From assembly GCF_003096635.1 (NCBI RefSeq), contig NZ_QEKV01000003.1, forward strand, positions 1 to 64,000: a stretch of 64,000 nt of DNA. The letters run 5' to 3'. Origin of the DNA: Ezakiella coagulans (lineage in GTDB: Bacteria > Bacillota > Clostridia > Tissierellales > Peptoniphilaceae). Below are positions 17,390 to 26,616 of the stretch, in pieces (within the stretch, counting starts at the first letter, position 1; every line of letters starts with the position of its first letter). The translations under genes were made by a program, and so were the position numbers. Below the pieces are notes generated by a model. That model was not told where the DNA came from, made no database searches, and saw only the letters and a list, made by a program, of their open reading frames with translations.

Positions 17390-18689
17390 CTTTTAATTCC
17401 CTTACAAGTTCTTTAAAATAGTCTCCTCTTTCTTCATAGCCTTTAAACTCATCAAAGCTGGATGCACCCGGACTAAGAAGAACAGTGTCACCCGTTTCTG
17501 CAATATCAATAGACTTTTTAAATGCATCAATCAGCCTATCAGCCATAAAATAATTTGTTACTCCAAGCCTATCAGCAGTATCTTTTAGTTTATCCTTGAT
17601 ATCTCCAAAGAAAATCATACTCTTAACTTTCTTGCCACCAAGATTGATTAAGTCAGTAAAATCTGTTTTTTTATCAAATCCTCCAAGAAGAAGTGTTGTA
17701 TTTTGAGGCGTGCTCATAAGAGCCGAAGCTGTTGCAGATGGATTTGTTGCTTTTGAGTCATCAATAAATGTGATTCCTTTGACTTCATCAACAAATTCAA
17801 CACGGTGATAATCAAGCCTGAATTTGCCCAAAAAATCATCAAGCATTTCATCCGTCAGGTCGAAAAAGCTTGCTGCTAAAACAGCCGCCATAAAATTTAT
17901 TATATTATGTTTTTCTTTATATCTGAGTTTTGAAACCGGCACCCTTTTTCGGAAATCATTTATGTCAAAAACAACATCATCTCCATCTAAGTATGCATTC
18001 ATGCCTTCTTTTTTATCTAATGAAAGTCTGTAAATATCGGCGTCTGTGTGAATCTCCGATTCATTTATATGGTCCGCACTTATTATGAGTGCATCACCCG
18101 GCCGTTCATTTTTAAAAATCTTATACTTAGCCTTTTTATAATTTTCAAAACTTCCGTGCCAATCGAGATGATCCTCTTCAATGTTTAAAAGAATAGCAAC
18201 CTTAGGTCTAAATGTATCTGTGTTGTCAAGTTGAAAACTTGACAGTTCAAGCACGTAAATATCGTCTCTATTCCTGTCGTCATTAAAAATCGTCATTCCG
18301 ATATTTCCAGCGAGTACTGGTTCCTTGCTTTTCAATAACTCATAAACCATTTCAGTAGTAGTCGTTTTTCCGTTTGTACCCGTTATTGCAATAACATTTT
18401 TCGGCTTGAATTCCATATAAAAGAATTCAACATCAGAAATCACTCGAATACCCTTTTCCCTAAAATATTTTATATGCGGCTCATAAGGAGGTATTCCAGG
18501 ACTTTTTATAACAAGGTCAATTGAACGATCTGTAATCGGCTCATCATCTTTATAAGTCTTAATTCCTAAAACTTTGTATCTTAAAAGAACTTCTTCTTTT
18601 TTATCATAGACACAGTAAGGCCTATCTTTTTTTGAAAGATAATCAGTAATACTTTGTCCCGTCTTTTTTAAACCCATAACCAGAATCAT
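17367..18689 (-). CDS. murD: UDP-N-acetylmuramoylalanine--D-glutamate ligase
   Basis: Cytosolic Mur ligase of 440 residues that adds D-glutamate to UDP-MurNAc-L-Ala using ATP. The P-loop AITGTNGKTTTTEM lies near residue 113, the central LELSSFQLDN near residue 150, and the C-terminal LSPGASSFDEFKGYEERGDYF is specific to MurD. It is the only Mur ligase in this cluster; murC, murE and murF must be elsewhere. It overlaps mraY by 4 bases. Confidence 0.96.
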   Translation of the reverse strand: MILVMGLKKTGQSITDYLSKKDRPYCVYDKKEEVLLRYKVLGIKTYKDDEPITDRSIDLVIKSPGIPPYEPHIKYFREKGIRVISDVEFFYMEFKPKNVIAITGTNGKTTTTEMVYELLKSKEPVLAGNIGMTIFNDDRNRDDIYVLELSSFQLDNTDTFRPKVAILLNIEEDHLDWHGSFENYKKAKYKIFKNERPGDALIISADHINESEIHTDADIYRLSLDKKEGMNAYLDGDDVVFDINDFRKRVPVSKLRYKEKHNIINFMAAVLAASFFDLTDEMLDDFLGKFRLDYHRVEFVDEVKGITFIDDSKATNPSATASALMSTPQNTTLLLGGFDKKTDFTDLINLGGKKVKSMIFFGDIKDKLKDTADRLGVTNYFMADRLIDAFKKSIDIAETGDTVLLSPGASSFDEFKGYEERGDYFKELVRELKDGTIKRI

Positions 18690-19672
18690 AATATACCATT
18701 CCTTGTAAATATAATATAAATGACTGCAATAACAAAAGTTACCACTACAAATGCCATAACAATATCTTTTTCATGATGGCCCTTCATCTCAAAGTGATGG
18801 TGAATCGGTGCCATCTTGAAAAATCTTTTGCCGGTCTTTTTGAAATATAAAACTTGTATTATTACAGAAAGTGTTTCAATTACATAAACCAATCCAAGTA
18901 TTACTAGATGAATCGGTTGCTTCATTAGCATAAATGCCGTTGCCAAATATCCTCCAAGAAAGAGAGAACCTGTGTCTCCCATAAAAACCTTTGCAGGATA
19001 GATATTATAAACCAGAAATCCAAGCAGTGCCCCCGAAAGAATGTGTGACATAAATTCCACTTCGAATTGTGGAATATGGCGTGCAACAATCCCAAGAGCC
19101 ACAAGCACAACCGCGCTCACTCCTCCGCACAGTCCGTCGAGTCCGTCTGTCAGATTGACAGCGTTTGTTGAACCTGTTATTACTAAAACCATAAACGGAA
19201 AATAAAGAACTCCTATATCAATCGTCTTTTTAATAAAAGGAATATTTATTTCAGTTGTGTATTTCAATACAAATCGAACATAAAGTGTCATTGCAAGCGA
19301 AAACAATATTTGAAGAACTAGTTTTTGTTTTGCAGTTAAACCCAAATTGTTTTTCTTTGCAATCTTTTCATAATCATCTAAAAAGCCAATGCCTGCAAAC
19401 AATAGCGGTGCAACCAAAAGAAATAAGGCAACTTTATAATCGCATTTTTTAAATATCATAAATACAATTGAGAAAATTACATAGGTTGCAATAAAAAATA
19501 TTCCGCCCATCGTTGGAGTCCCCGCCTTAACATAGTGACTCTTTGGACCCTCTTCTCTTATTTCTTGTCCCATCTTGAGTTTTCTCAAATATGCTACAGT
19601 CCAGTTACCCAAAAACACAGATACTACAAATGCAGCTATAAGATAAAAATAATCCATTTTATTCCTCTTCAA
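18686..19672 (-). CDS. mraY: Phospho-N-acetylmuramoyl-pentapeptide transferase
   Basis: Polytopic membrane enzyme (328 residues, about ten helices) that joins phospho-MurNAc-pentapeptide to undecaprenyl phosphate to give lipid I. Diagnostic motifs are GPKSHYVKAGTPTMGG, GFLDDYEK (Mg-binding aspartates), NAVNLTDGLDGL and the cytosolic histidine loop MAPIHHHFEMKGHHE. It overlaps the PBP gene by 14 bases. Confidence 0.96.
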   Translation of the reverse strand: MKRNKMDYFYLIAAFVVSVFLGNWTVAYLRKLKMGQEIREEGPKSHYVKAGTPTMGGIFFIATYVIFSIVFMIFKKCDYKVALFLLVAPLLFAGIGFLDDYEKIAKKNNLGLTAKQKLVLQILFSLAMTLYVRFVLKYTTEINIPFIKKTIDIGVLYFPFMVLVITGSTNAVNLTDGLDGLCGGVSAVVLVALGIVARHIPQFEVEFMSHILSGALLGFLVYNIYPAKVFMGDTGSLFLGGYLATAFMLMKQPIHLVILGLVYVIETLSVIIQVLYFKKTGKRFFKMAPIHHHFEMKGHHEKDIVMAFVVVTFVIAVIYIIFTRNGIL

Positions 19673-21863
19673 ATACTAAATCAATTCTCATGTCGTCTTT
19701 AATTTCGCTTCCAGGCGGAACTGTTTGTTTTACACATTTGCCCTTGCCTGAAGTGTTAATTTTTACTCCACGACTCTTTGCCAAATCTTTCGCTTCGTCA
19801 ATTGTAAGACCCTTAAAATCAGGCACCTCTTCCTCAGGCTTTAAATTTTTTACCTCAATAAGAACAATAGCATCTTTTCCTATATAAGATCCGACTGCAG
19901 GATTTACTTCTTCTACGATTGAATTTTCCTTTATATCATCTTGATCAAGTCTGAATTTAACCTTACTTTGATTGAGAAGTTTTGCAGCATCTTTTAAACT
20001 CATTCCCATAATATTCGGAACCGAAAGAACTTCATCTTTGTTTTCATGTGCTTCAGTTGTAGGCTTAATACCTAAAATCGGGAAAATATCTGACATAATT
20101 CTTGAACTTACAGGGCCTGCAATAGTCCCACCATAAGGAATTCCATTTCCCGGTTCCTCAACAGATACAAATACCAAAACTTTCGGGTCATCAATCGGTG
20201 CAACCCCAACAAATGAGGCAATATATTTATCCTTTAAATACTTTCCTTTATCCGGGACCATAGCTGTTCCGGATTTTCCTCCGACTCTAAAACCTTCAAC
20301 ACGGCCAAGTTTATTGTTTTCGTTTACAGTAACTTCCATAATTTCCCTCATTTTATCCGAGGTTCTCTTAGAAATAACTTTTCTTCTTATTTCTACAGGA
20401 AATCTTTTTATAGCTTCACCGTTAGAGCGAATCTCTTTTACAATTCTCGGCTTCAATAAGTAACCGCCGTTAACTGCCGCAGCTGTCGCCATACATGTTT
20501 GAAGATTTGTAGTTGCAACACCTTGACCATAACTTGCTGTTGCAAGAGTTGCAGGCGTCATATCAGCAACGGTTTGCGGTATAATTCCACTTTGTTCACC
20601 GTTTAAATCTACACCACTTTTTTCTCCAAATCCATATGCTTTAATATATTTAAGAAACTTTTCGCGTCCAAGTTTTCTTGCAATTTGAATAAACGCTACG
20701 TTACAACTTTCAGCATATGCATGTGTGATGTCAAGTCTTCCGTGTGGATGTTGCCACCTTACACATCTTAACACAATCCCAGGAATATCTGTAACGGCCC
20801 CATTACAATAAAGTTCCGTCGAATCATCAGCCAGTCCTTCTTCAATTGCCGCAGATAATGTAACAGTCTTAAAAGTGGAGCCCGGCTCATAAAGAACATT
20901 TACATTTAAATTGTTCCAATTCTTTTGCCACTCCCCAATCATTTCATCATTAGTCTTGTCTTTCCACTCCTCAGCCTGCTCTTCATCTCTTGGAGCACGC
21001 GGATTGTTATTATCATATTTATTTGTGTCGGTCATTGCTAGAATGTCACCGTTTGTCGGATCCATAACAATTACTGAAACACTCTTTGCATTATTTTCTT
21101 CCTTTGCTCTGAGTGCTTCCTTGTCTGCAATACGCTGAATTTTATCTGAGACAGTTAAAATAACATCTCCTCTTCCATCGCCTCCGAATGTTTTTACCTC
21201 CGAAAACGGCAAGATTTTGTTATACATATCCGTCATCTTGATAACCCTTTGAGGCTCTCCAAAGAGGTTATCATTCATTGTGAGCTCTACTCCGGATAAT
21301 CCTTTTTGGTCTATGTCTGTAAAACCTAAAATATGATCATACAAAAAACCATCCGGATAAAAACGTCTTTCTCTTTCTTCGATTTCGAGACCTCTTACAT
21401 CAAAATCTTCCATGTTTCTTATTTCTTCTATAGCTGTTTCAGGTGCCCATTGAACAATTTTCTTCCTTGTTTCCCCTTCGAGAATTTTTAAAATGTCATC
21501 GGTTTCTAAATCAAAAACCTTCGCGATTTCCTGAACAAACTTTTCCTTGTTGCTGTTTCCATCAGAACCATCAGTTGCCGTACCCTTATATGTCTTTGGG
21601 TTTAACCAAATAGTATATGCCGGAATATTAAAAGCGAGTCTAGCCCCTTCAGAGTCCAAAATTTCACCACGAGTATTGTTAATACTGTAGCTTTTTGTCC
21701 ATTGTGAAAGTGCATCTTTCTTTAAACTCGCTCCTTTTATTATTGCAACGTCAAAAAGTTTAAATAAAACATATAAAGTGAATACAGAAATTCCAAAGAG
21801 TACAAACAAAACTCTAGCGTTTTTTAGTCTATTTGTTTTTCTAATCCTCTTATTCTTTTTCAT
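19659..21863 (-). CDS. Class B penicillin-binding protein with PASTA domains (FtsI/SpoVD/Pbp2B type)
   Basis: Septal transpeptidase of 734 residues. It has one N-terminal membrane helix (about 17-40), a PBP dimerisation domain (about 55-210) and a transpeptidase domain with STFK (Ser329), SCN (Ser386-Asn388) and KSGT (Lys530-Thr533). Two PASTA repeats follow at about 618-672 and 675-734. It cross-links peptidoglycan outside the membrane as partner of FtsW. Its place after ftsL is that of ftsI/spoVD. PASTA tails occur in both vegetative and sporulation types, so the choice of name is left open. Confidence 0.92.
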   Translation of the reverse strand: MKKNKRIRKTNRLKNARVLFVLFGISVFTLYVLFKLFDVAIIKGASLKKDALSQWTKSYSINNTRGEILDSEGARLAFNIPAYTIWLNPKTYKGTATDGSDGNSNKEKFVQEIAKVFDLETDDILKILEGETRKKIVQWAPETAIEEIRNMEDFDVRGLEIEERERRFYPDGFLYDHILGFTDIDQKGLSGVELTMNDNLFGEPQRVIKMTDMYNKILPFSEVKTFGGDGRGDVILTVSDKIQRIADKEALRAKEENNAKSVSVIVMDPTNGDILAMTDTNKYDNNNPRAPRDEEQAEEWKDKTNDEMIGEWQKNWNNLNVNVLYEPGSTFKTVTLSAAIEEGLADDSTELYCNGAVTDIPGIVLRCVRWQHPHGRLDITHAYAESCNVAFIQIARKLGREKFLKYIKAYGFGEKSGVDLNGEQSGIIPQTVADMTPATLATASYGQGVATTNLQTCMATAAAVNGGYLLKPRIVKEIRSNGEAIKRFPVEIRRKVISKRTSDKMREIMEVTVNENNKLGRVEGFRVGGKSGTAMVPDKGKYLKDKYIASFVGVAPIDDPKVLVFVSVEEPGNGIPYGGTIAGPVSSRIMSDIFPILGIKPTTEAHENKDEVLSVPNIMGMSLKDAAKLLNQSKVKFRLDQDDIKENSIVEEVNPAVGSYIGKDAIVLIEVKNLKPEEEVPDFKGLTIDEAKDLAKSRGVKINTSGKGKCVKQTVPPGSEIKDDMRIDLVFEEE

Positions 21864-22294
21864 TATCTGAATAATGCTCCCAAAATTGTTTCAAACGTCT
21901 TTTTCTTAACTATAACTTTTTCCTCAGTTTCTTGTGAATTTATATAAATCTTATCATTTTCCCCCGGATAAATCATGCCTAGAAGAGTTTGAGCTTGTTC
22001 TTCAACAAGTTTTGATGAGCGAATCTTTTCAAGTTTTGCTTCTTTCAAATCGATTTCTTTTTGAACTGTAATAATATCTGTTTTTATGTGATTTACTTCA
22101 GATTGCAGTTTTGAAACCCCGGCTCTCCCGTTTATATAAGAAAATGCAAAGGAAATAATCACAAATAATGCAAGTGAGGCGTCTCTCATAAGCTTTCTTT
22201 TAAGCGCTTTTTCGTTCTTCTTTTTTACTGCAAGAGCCTTTTTACGCTTTGAATCCAACTCGTCATTTTTAATTTCATATGCTAAATTCGTCAT
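21863..22294 (-). CDS. FtsL-like septum formation protein
   Basis: Short bitopic membrane protein of 143 residues. It has a very basic N-terminus, one transmembrane segment (about residues 40-56) and then a leucine-heptad coiled coil (about 60-100) facing outward. Sequence conservation in FtsL is poor, so the call rests on size, topology and position between rsmH and the PBP gene. Its stop and the PBP start overlap by one base. Confidence 0.75.
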   Translation of the reverse strand: MTNLAYEIKNDELDSKRKKALAVKKKNEKALKRKLMRDASLALFVIISFAFSYINGRAGVSKLQSEVNHIKTDIITVQKEIDLKEAKLEKIRSSKLVEEQAQTLLGMIYPGENDKIYINSQETEEKVIVKKKTFETILGALFR

Positions 22295-22303
22295 ATTTCC
22301 TCC

Positions 22304-23236
22304 TTATATTTTTTCTATTATTCTGAGCTTTGCACTGTGAGCTCTGGTATTTTCTTTAAGTTCATCTTTCGAAGCTGTTATAGGTTTTTTCGTTATAACG
22401 TTCCCTGTCTTTTCTTTGTCACATGTGCAAACAGGTTGCTTCGGATCACAGATACAATCGAGTTCATAGTATCTAAAAGCATTTTTTACAATTCTGTCTT
22501 CGAGTGAATGGAACGATATAATTGCAAGTCGTCCACCTTTTTTTAAGAGAAAAAACGCATCCTCTATTGCAGATTTGAGTGCATTTAATTCATCATTGAC
22601 TTCTATTCTAAGAGCTTGATAAATTCTTAAAAGTGACTTTGTCTTTTTGTCCGGTACTCCGAAAACCGACTTTTTTATTATGTCATTTAATTGACTTGTG
22701 CTTGTGATTCTTCTGTTTAACCTTTCGTTGACAATATTTTGAGCAATCTTTTTTGAAAATCTTTCTTCGCCGTATTCAAAGAAAATTTTTGTAAGATCTT
22801 CAAGACTGTACTCGTTTACGATTTCTTCAGCTGTGAGAGACTGTCTTCTGTCCATTCTCATATCGAGTGGAGCGTCATCCCTAATTGTGAACCCTCTTGA
22901 TTTTTCGTCAATTTGATATGAACTTACTCCGATATCAAGCATTATTCCGTCAAATCCGAATAATCCATATGGCATCAAAAGTTCTTTCATGTTTTTGAAA
23001 TTGCCTCTTATAAAAGTTGTCTTATCTTCATACTCTTTAAGTTTCTTCTTTGCCGCCTTTAGAGCATCCTCATCTTGGTCGATGCAGACAAGACGACCCG
23101 TTGTAAGTCTTTTTGCAATTTCATAACTATGTCCGCCACCGCCGACAGTTCCGTCCAAATATAATCCGTCAGGCTTTATGTTTAAACCGTCAATCGTCTC
23201 ATTTAAGAGTACACTTTTGTGGCTAAATGTCTCCAT
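22304..23236 (-). CDS. rsmH: 16S rRNA (cytosine(1402)-N4)-methyltransferase
   Basis: SAM-dependent methyltransferase (formerly MraW), 310 residues from the ATG at 23236. That start is chosen because METFSHKSVLLNETIDG is the family N-terminus and a GGAGGTGG ribosome site precedes it. The longer open frame into mraZ is spurious. Motifs are DGTVGGGGHSYEIAKRL (SAM), MLDIGVSSYQID and FHSLEDRIVK. The C-terminal CICDPKQPVCTCDK cysteines are usual in clostridial members. It overlaps the end of mraZ by 14 bases. Confidence 0.95.
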   Translation of the reverse strand: METFSHKSVLLNETIDGLNIKPDGLYLDGTVGGGGHSYEIAKRLTTGRLVCIDQDEDALKAAKKKLKEYEDKTTFIRGNFKNMKELLMPYGLFGFDGIMLDIGVSSYQIDEKSRGFTIRDDAPLDMRMDRRQSLTAEEIVNEYSLEDLTKIFFEYGEERFSKKIAQNIVNERLNRRITSTSQLNDIIKKSVFGVPDKKTKSLLRIYQALRIEVNDELNALKSAIEDAFFLLKKGGRLAIISFHSLEDRIVKNAFRYYELDCICDPKQPVCTCDKEKTGNVITKKPITASKDELKENTRAHSAKLRIIEKI

Positions 23237-23672
23237 CAAGACCACCTCCGAAATTAAACTTTTCCATAACTTCTTCAAGTGCGTCTTCGCTGTCTTCAAA
23301 ATCGTTGTAATCTTCGTATCTTTCCTTGGACCATATTTCAACTCTATTTGCTAGTCCAAGTAGCACTACATCTTTGTCGAGTCCGGCATATTCTCGGAGT
23401 TTTGCAGGTATAAGTATTCTTCCTTGTTTATCTGTTGTGACATCTGCAGCCATTGCAAAGAAGCTTCTTTGCAATCTTCTTGCATCCTTTTTCGAGAGTG
23501 GAAGCGATGAAATATGATTTTGGAACTTCAACCAATTTTCTTCATTGTACGCAAACAAGCAGTGATCGAGTCCTATTGTTACAAAGAACCTGTCACCTAA
23601 TGAGCTTCTGAGTTTTGACGGAATTATAAGTCTGCCTTTTCCGTCAACTGTGTGTTCATATGAGCCCAACAT
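23223..23672 (-). CDS. mraZ: Transcriptional regulator MraZ
   Basis: DNA-binding regulator with two AbrB-like MraZ domains. The first begins LGSYEHTVDGKGRLIIPSKL, the second carries TDKQGRILIPAKLREYAG. It autoregulates the division cluster. I place the start at the ATG at 23672 (149 residues) because family members begin at this point and because this leaves the operator repeats untranslated. There is no good ribosome site for it, however. A GTG at 23726 with GGAGGG 12 bases upstream would add 18 residues, and an ATG at 23708 is a third choice. Confidence 0.88.
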   Translation of the reverse strand: MLGSYEHTVDGKGRLIIPSKLRSSLGDRFFVTIGLDHCLFAYNEENWLKFQNHISSLPLSKKDARRLQRSFFAMAADVTTDKQGRILIPAKLREYAGLDKDVVLLGLANRVEIWSKERYEDYNDFEDSEDALEEVMEKFNFGGGLDGDI

Positions 23673-23712
23673 GCTGTTTTCAATTGAAGCAAAATCTAAA
23701 TCAGTCATATCA

Positions 23713-23748
23713 CCACTTAGTGCCACTTAGCACCACTTCCCTCCACTT
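23713..23748 (-). promoter_or_regulatory. MraZ operator: four AAGTGG repeats
   Basis: On the minus strand AAGTGG occurs four times at exact 10-base spacing (23748, 23738, 23728 and 23718 as 5' ends). MraZ of other bacteria binds tandem GTGG/TGGG-type repeats with 10-base period, so this is very probably its autoregulatory site. The promoter itself is not clear; TAAAAT at about 23759 is a weak -10 candidate. Confidence 0.85.
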
Positions 23749-23819
23749 ACTTATATTTTACCGTAAAGATTGGTGATTTACCACTAATTATTACCGTTTT
23801 ATGACAATAAAAAAAAGTA

Positions 23820-23850
23820 ATAAAAAAAACGGGCATGTTAACCCCGTTTT
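23820..23850 (-). terminator. Intrinsic terminator after deoC
   Basis: AAAACGGG (23826-23833) and CCCGTTTT (23843-23850) pair. The minus-strand RNA then runs into an uninterrupted T-run. It ends the hflX-to-deoC operon just ahead of the mraZ control region. Confidence 0.85.
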
Positions 23851-23864
23851 AATCCTATTACTTC

Positions 23865-24509
23865 CTAATTTTGCATAAGTATTGAACTTGATTTGCTTGC
23901 TCCGATTCTCGTCGCTCCAGCTTCTATAAGCTCCAAAGCAAATTTTTTATCCTTTATTCCGCCAGCAGCTTTTATCCCACATTCCCCACTTACAACACTT
24001 TTTATAAGTAATATGTCATGAACCGATGCACCTCTTGTTGAAAAACCTGTTGAAGTTTTAACAAAATCCGCCCCCGATTCCATAACAAGCTTCGATGCCG
24101 AAAGAATTTCTTCATCTGTTAAAAGTGCAGTTTCGATTATGCATTTCAAAATTCTTTCGCCACAAACTTTTTTTATATTTCTTATTTCGTTCAAAACATA
24201 TTCAGTATCTCCACCAATAAGTTTGCCTATATTGATGACCATATCGATTTCGTCCGCCCCATTTTCGATCGCATCTTTTGTTTCAAAAACTTTTGTGGCA
24301 GTTGTGTTTTGTCCGAGCGGGAAACCGACGACCGTACAAACCTCAACATCGCCGTCTTTTAAGAGTTCGTGAGCCAATTTTACAAACGATGGATTTACGC
24401 AAACGCTTTTAACATTCAGTTTTTTCGCTTCATCCGCAAGTTTTATTATATCACTTTCAACAGCATTCGGATTCAAATTCGTGTGGTCAAAATATTTACT
24501 TAGTTCCAT
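23865..24509 (-). CDS. deoC: Deoxyribose-phosphate aldolase
   Basis: Cytosolic class I aldolase that splits 2-deoxyribose-5-phosphate to acetaldehyde and glyceraldehyde-3-phosphate. It has 214 residues from the ATG at 24509. This start is preferred because MELSKYFDHTNLNPNA is the family N-terminus and an upstream GAGGAG is present. The Schiff-base lysine is in DFVKTSTGFS, and VVGFPLGQN and GIKAAGGIK are also diagnostic. It overlaps the DUF1461 gene by 14 bases and is followed by a terminator. Confidence 0.95.
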   Translation of the reverse strand: MELSKYFDHTNLNPNAVESDIIKLADEAKKLNVKSVCVNPSFVKLAHELLKDGDVEVCTVVGFPLGQNTTATKVFETKDAIENGADEIDMVINIGKLIGGDTEYVLNEIRNIKKVCGERILKCIIETALLTDEEILSASKLVMESGADFVKTSTGFSTRGASVHDILLIKSVVSGECGIKAAGGIKDKKFALELIEAGATRIGASKSSSILMQN

Positions 24510-25158
24510 AAGAAGCCTTCTCCTCTCTTTTCGAAAAAAATCTAAAACATAGAACTGCAACCAAAACTATAATAAAATAAACAATTATAGTCATCATCGA
24601 TATCGAATAAAATATTTTCTCCGGCAATAAATTAATCATCAGAGAATATCTCGGGTCCATTAGCCAAAGGTCATTAGAAAACAAAACTTTATGAAATGTT
24701 GTCCAAAACTTTTCAAAGTTTATAATTGCCGGTGCAAAAATCAAAACCGGATATACGATAAACAAATACCATCTTCTAGAAATATCGATGTAAGAAATAT
24801 GATTTTTATTCTTGATTATAATAAACCACGCTGCAAAAAAACTTAAGACGCAAATAATCCTTACCATTCGAAAAAGCTTATAGACATCTTTCATGTGGCT
24901 GACCTCGTCTTCGCTATAGACCGAATCAATCAAGTTCGAGTCTTCTCTCGTGTTAAAAAGATATGCCTTAAGTCTGTCTATTTCTCCAAGATACTCCTCT
25001 TCACTAAATCCACTGAATTCCTTTATATTTTCGTCACTTCTATAAACCGATTTATAAATTCTCGTATTAAATGAAGACACGAGCACAGAAAAACTTAGTA
25101 CAAATACAAATATTAAAAATATAAGCCCGTACGTAACGGGCTTTAGTTTAATTTTCAT
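24496..25158 (-). CDS. DUF1461/TIGR01906 family membrane protein
   Basis: Integral membrane protein of 220 residues with four to five transmembrane helices (about 10-30, 98-116, 128-146 and 185-205). It has an extracytoplasmic loop that contains the family motif around YSEDEVSHMKDVYKL. The TIGR01906 group is widespread in Firmicutes and has no known function. It lies 5 bases after yebC and overlaps deoC. Confidence 0.75.
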   Translation of the reverse strand: MKIKLKPVTYGLIFLIFVFVLSFSVLVSSFNTRIYKSVYRSDENIKEFSGFSEEEYLGEIDRLKAYLFNTREDSNLIDSVYSEDEVSHMKDVYKLFRMVRIICVLSFFAAWFIIIKNKNHISYIDISRRWYLFIVYPVLIFAPAIINFEKFWTTFHKVLFSNDLWLMDPRYSLMINLLPEKIFYSISMMTIIVYFIIVLVAVLCFRFFSKREEKASYGTK

Positions 25159-25163
25159 ATTAA

Positions 25164-25892
25164 TTAATCAGCCAAATTGTGATAAACTTCTTGAACGTCA
25201 TCAAGTTCTTCAAGAGAATCTATGAGTCTTTCAATCTTTGCTCTCTTTTCTTCTTCAACTTCAATTTCAGTATCCGGGATGAATGTAACTTCAGATGCCG
25301 CGATTGTATATCCTTTGTTTTCAAGGGCAGTCTTTACAGCGTCATAGTCTTTTGGATCTGTATATATTTCAATAACATCATCTTCCGCTTGAACATCTTC
25401 TGCACCTGCGTCAATAGCATCCAACATAAGTTCGTCAACGTCTATTGGCTTATCTTCATCTTGTTCGATTGCAATATAGCCTTTCATATTGAACATATAT
25501 GAAACAGAACCTGTTGTTCCAAGGTTTCCGCCGCATTTATCAAAGACGTGACGTACATCTGCTGCAGTTCTATTTCTATTGTCGGTCAAACAGTGTGCCA
25601 TAATTGCAACGCCTTCTCCACCATATCCTTCATATGTTATTTCTTCGTAACTTACGCCGTCTAGTTCACCCGCACCTTTTTTAACAGCTCTATCGATATT
25701 ATCTGCAGGCATATTTACAGCTTTAGCTTTATCTATTGCAGCCTTTAAAGATGGGTTAAAATCAGGATTTGACCCCCCTTCTTTAACAGCAACCATTATA
25801 TACTTTGCAATTTTTGTAAAAGCTTGTGCTCTTTTTGCGTCTTCTTTACCTTTTTTGTTTTTAATATTGTTCCATTTTGAATGTCCTGACAT
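25164..25892 (-). CDS. YebC/PmpR family protein (TACO1 family)
   Basis: Cytosolic protein of 242 residues starting MSGHSKWNNIKNKKGKEDAK, the family N-terminus, behind GAGAGGAAG; the longer open frame upstream is not used. YebC-family proteins were long called transcription regulators. YebC2-type members assist ribosomes at proline stretches, and which type this is cannot be told by eye. The acidic middle region (VDELMLDAIDAGAEDV) and C-terminal IERLIDSLEELDDVQEVYHN are typical. The gene starts immediately after nadE. Confidence 0.92.
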   Translation of the reverse strand: MSGHSKWNNIKNKKGKEDAKRAQAFTKIAKYIMVAVKEGGSNPDFNPSLKAAIDKAKAVNMPADNIDRAVKKGAGELDGVSYEEITYEGYGGEGVAIMAHCLTDNRNRTAADVRHVFDKCGGNLGTTGSVSYMFNMKGYIAIEQDEDKPIDVDELMLDAIDAGAEDVQAEDDVIEIYTDPKDYDAVKTALENKGYTIAASEVTFIPDTEIEVEEEKRAKIERLIDSLEELDDVQEVYHNLAD

Positions 25893-25893
25893 A

Positions 25894-26616
25894 TTATTCT
25901 TCCTCTCTTTTATAAAATATAGGTACACATCTTTTGTGTTTTGTTTTTTCAATCATTAATTCTATTTTTTGTCTTTGTTTTTCATCTATCTTTTTGCCCG
26001 ACAAATAGCTATCGAGCTCATCATATGAAATTCCCATTTCATCTTCATCCGTCTGTCCCTCAAAAAGTCCTGCCGACGGCGGCTTTTTTAAAATCGCATC
26101 GGGGACTTCAAGAAGTTCTCCCATTTTATAAATCTCGCTCTTTATATATTCCCTGAGTGGCATAACGTCAACTCCGCTGTCACCATGTTTTGTAAAATAT
26201 CCGGTCAAATATTCACTCTTATTTGTCGCTCCGCAAACCAACAAATTATTCGTTTGTGCAACTTGATATAGTGTCGCCATTCTAAGTCGTGGTTTCAGAT
26301 TTGTGTTTGCAAGTGTGTTACTTGTATCTGGAAGCACTTTTATAAACTCGTCATAAATATCGCTTAAATCAATTCTTAAAATTTCTCGATTGGAATTTTT
26401 TGTGAGCAAATCTGCATCAAACTCATCACTTTGTAGTGAATGAATTGGCATCTTTATCGCAATGAATTTAATCGGTAAAGGTTCTAAAATTTTAAACATT
26501 ACAGACGAATCAAGACCGCCTGAGATTCCAAGAACATATCCATCCGTGTGGGTTTGTTTGGAATAGTTCAAAAGAAATTCTCGTATTTTATTTATTTCAA
26601 CATTAAAATCAATCAC
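25894..26616 (-). CDS. nadE: NH3-dependent NAD synthetase
   Basis: Makes NAD from deamido-NAD, ATP and ammonia. It has 240 residues, the short form without a glutaminase domain. The N-type pyrophosphatase loop is SGGLDSSVMF (about residue 31), and GATNKSEYLTGYFTKHGDSGVDVMPL forms the substrate-binding region. It shares its start base with the stop of yigZ, and lies in the hflX-yigZ-nadE-yebC run. Confidence 0.93.
   Translation of the reverse strand: MIDFNVEINKIREFLLNYSKQTHTDGYVLGISGGLDSSVMFKILEPLPIKFIAIKMPIHSLQSDEFDADLLTKNSNREILRIDLSDIYDEFIKVLPDTSNTLANTNLKPRLRMATLYQVAQTNNLLVCGATNKSEYLTGYFTKHGDSGVDVMPLREYIKSEIYKMGELLEVPDAILKKPPSAGLFEGQTDEDEMGISYDELDSYLSGKKIDEKQRQKIELMIEKTKHKRCVPIFYKREEE

Noticed and set aside
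22304-23341. A longer rsmH beginning at 23341
   Set aside because: The added 35 residues lie inside mraZ in another frame and do not belong to the family; METFSHKSV at 23236 has a ribosome site.
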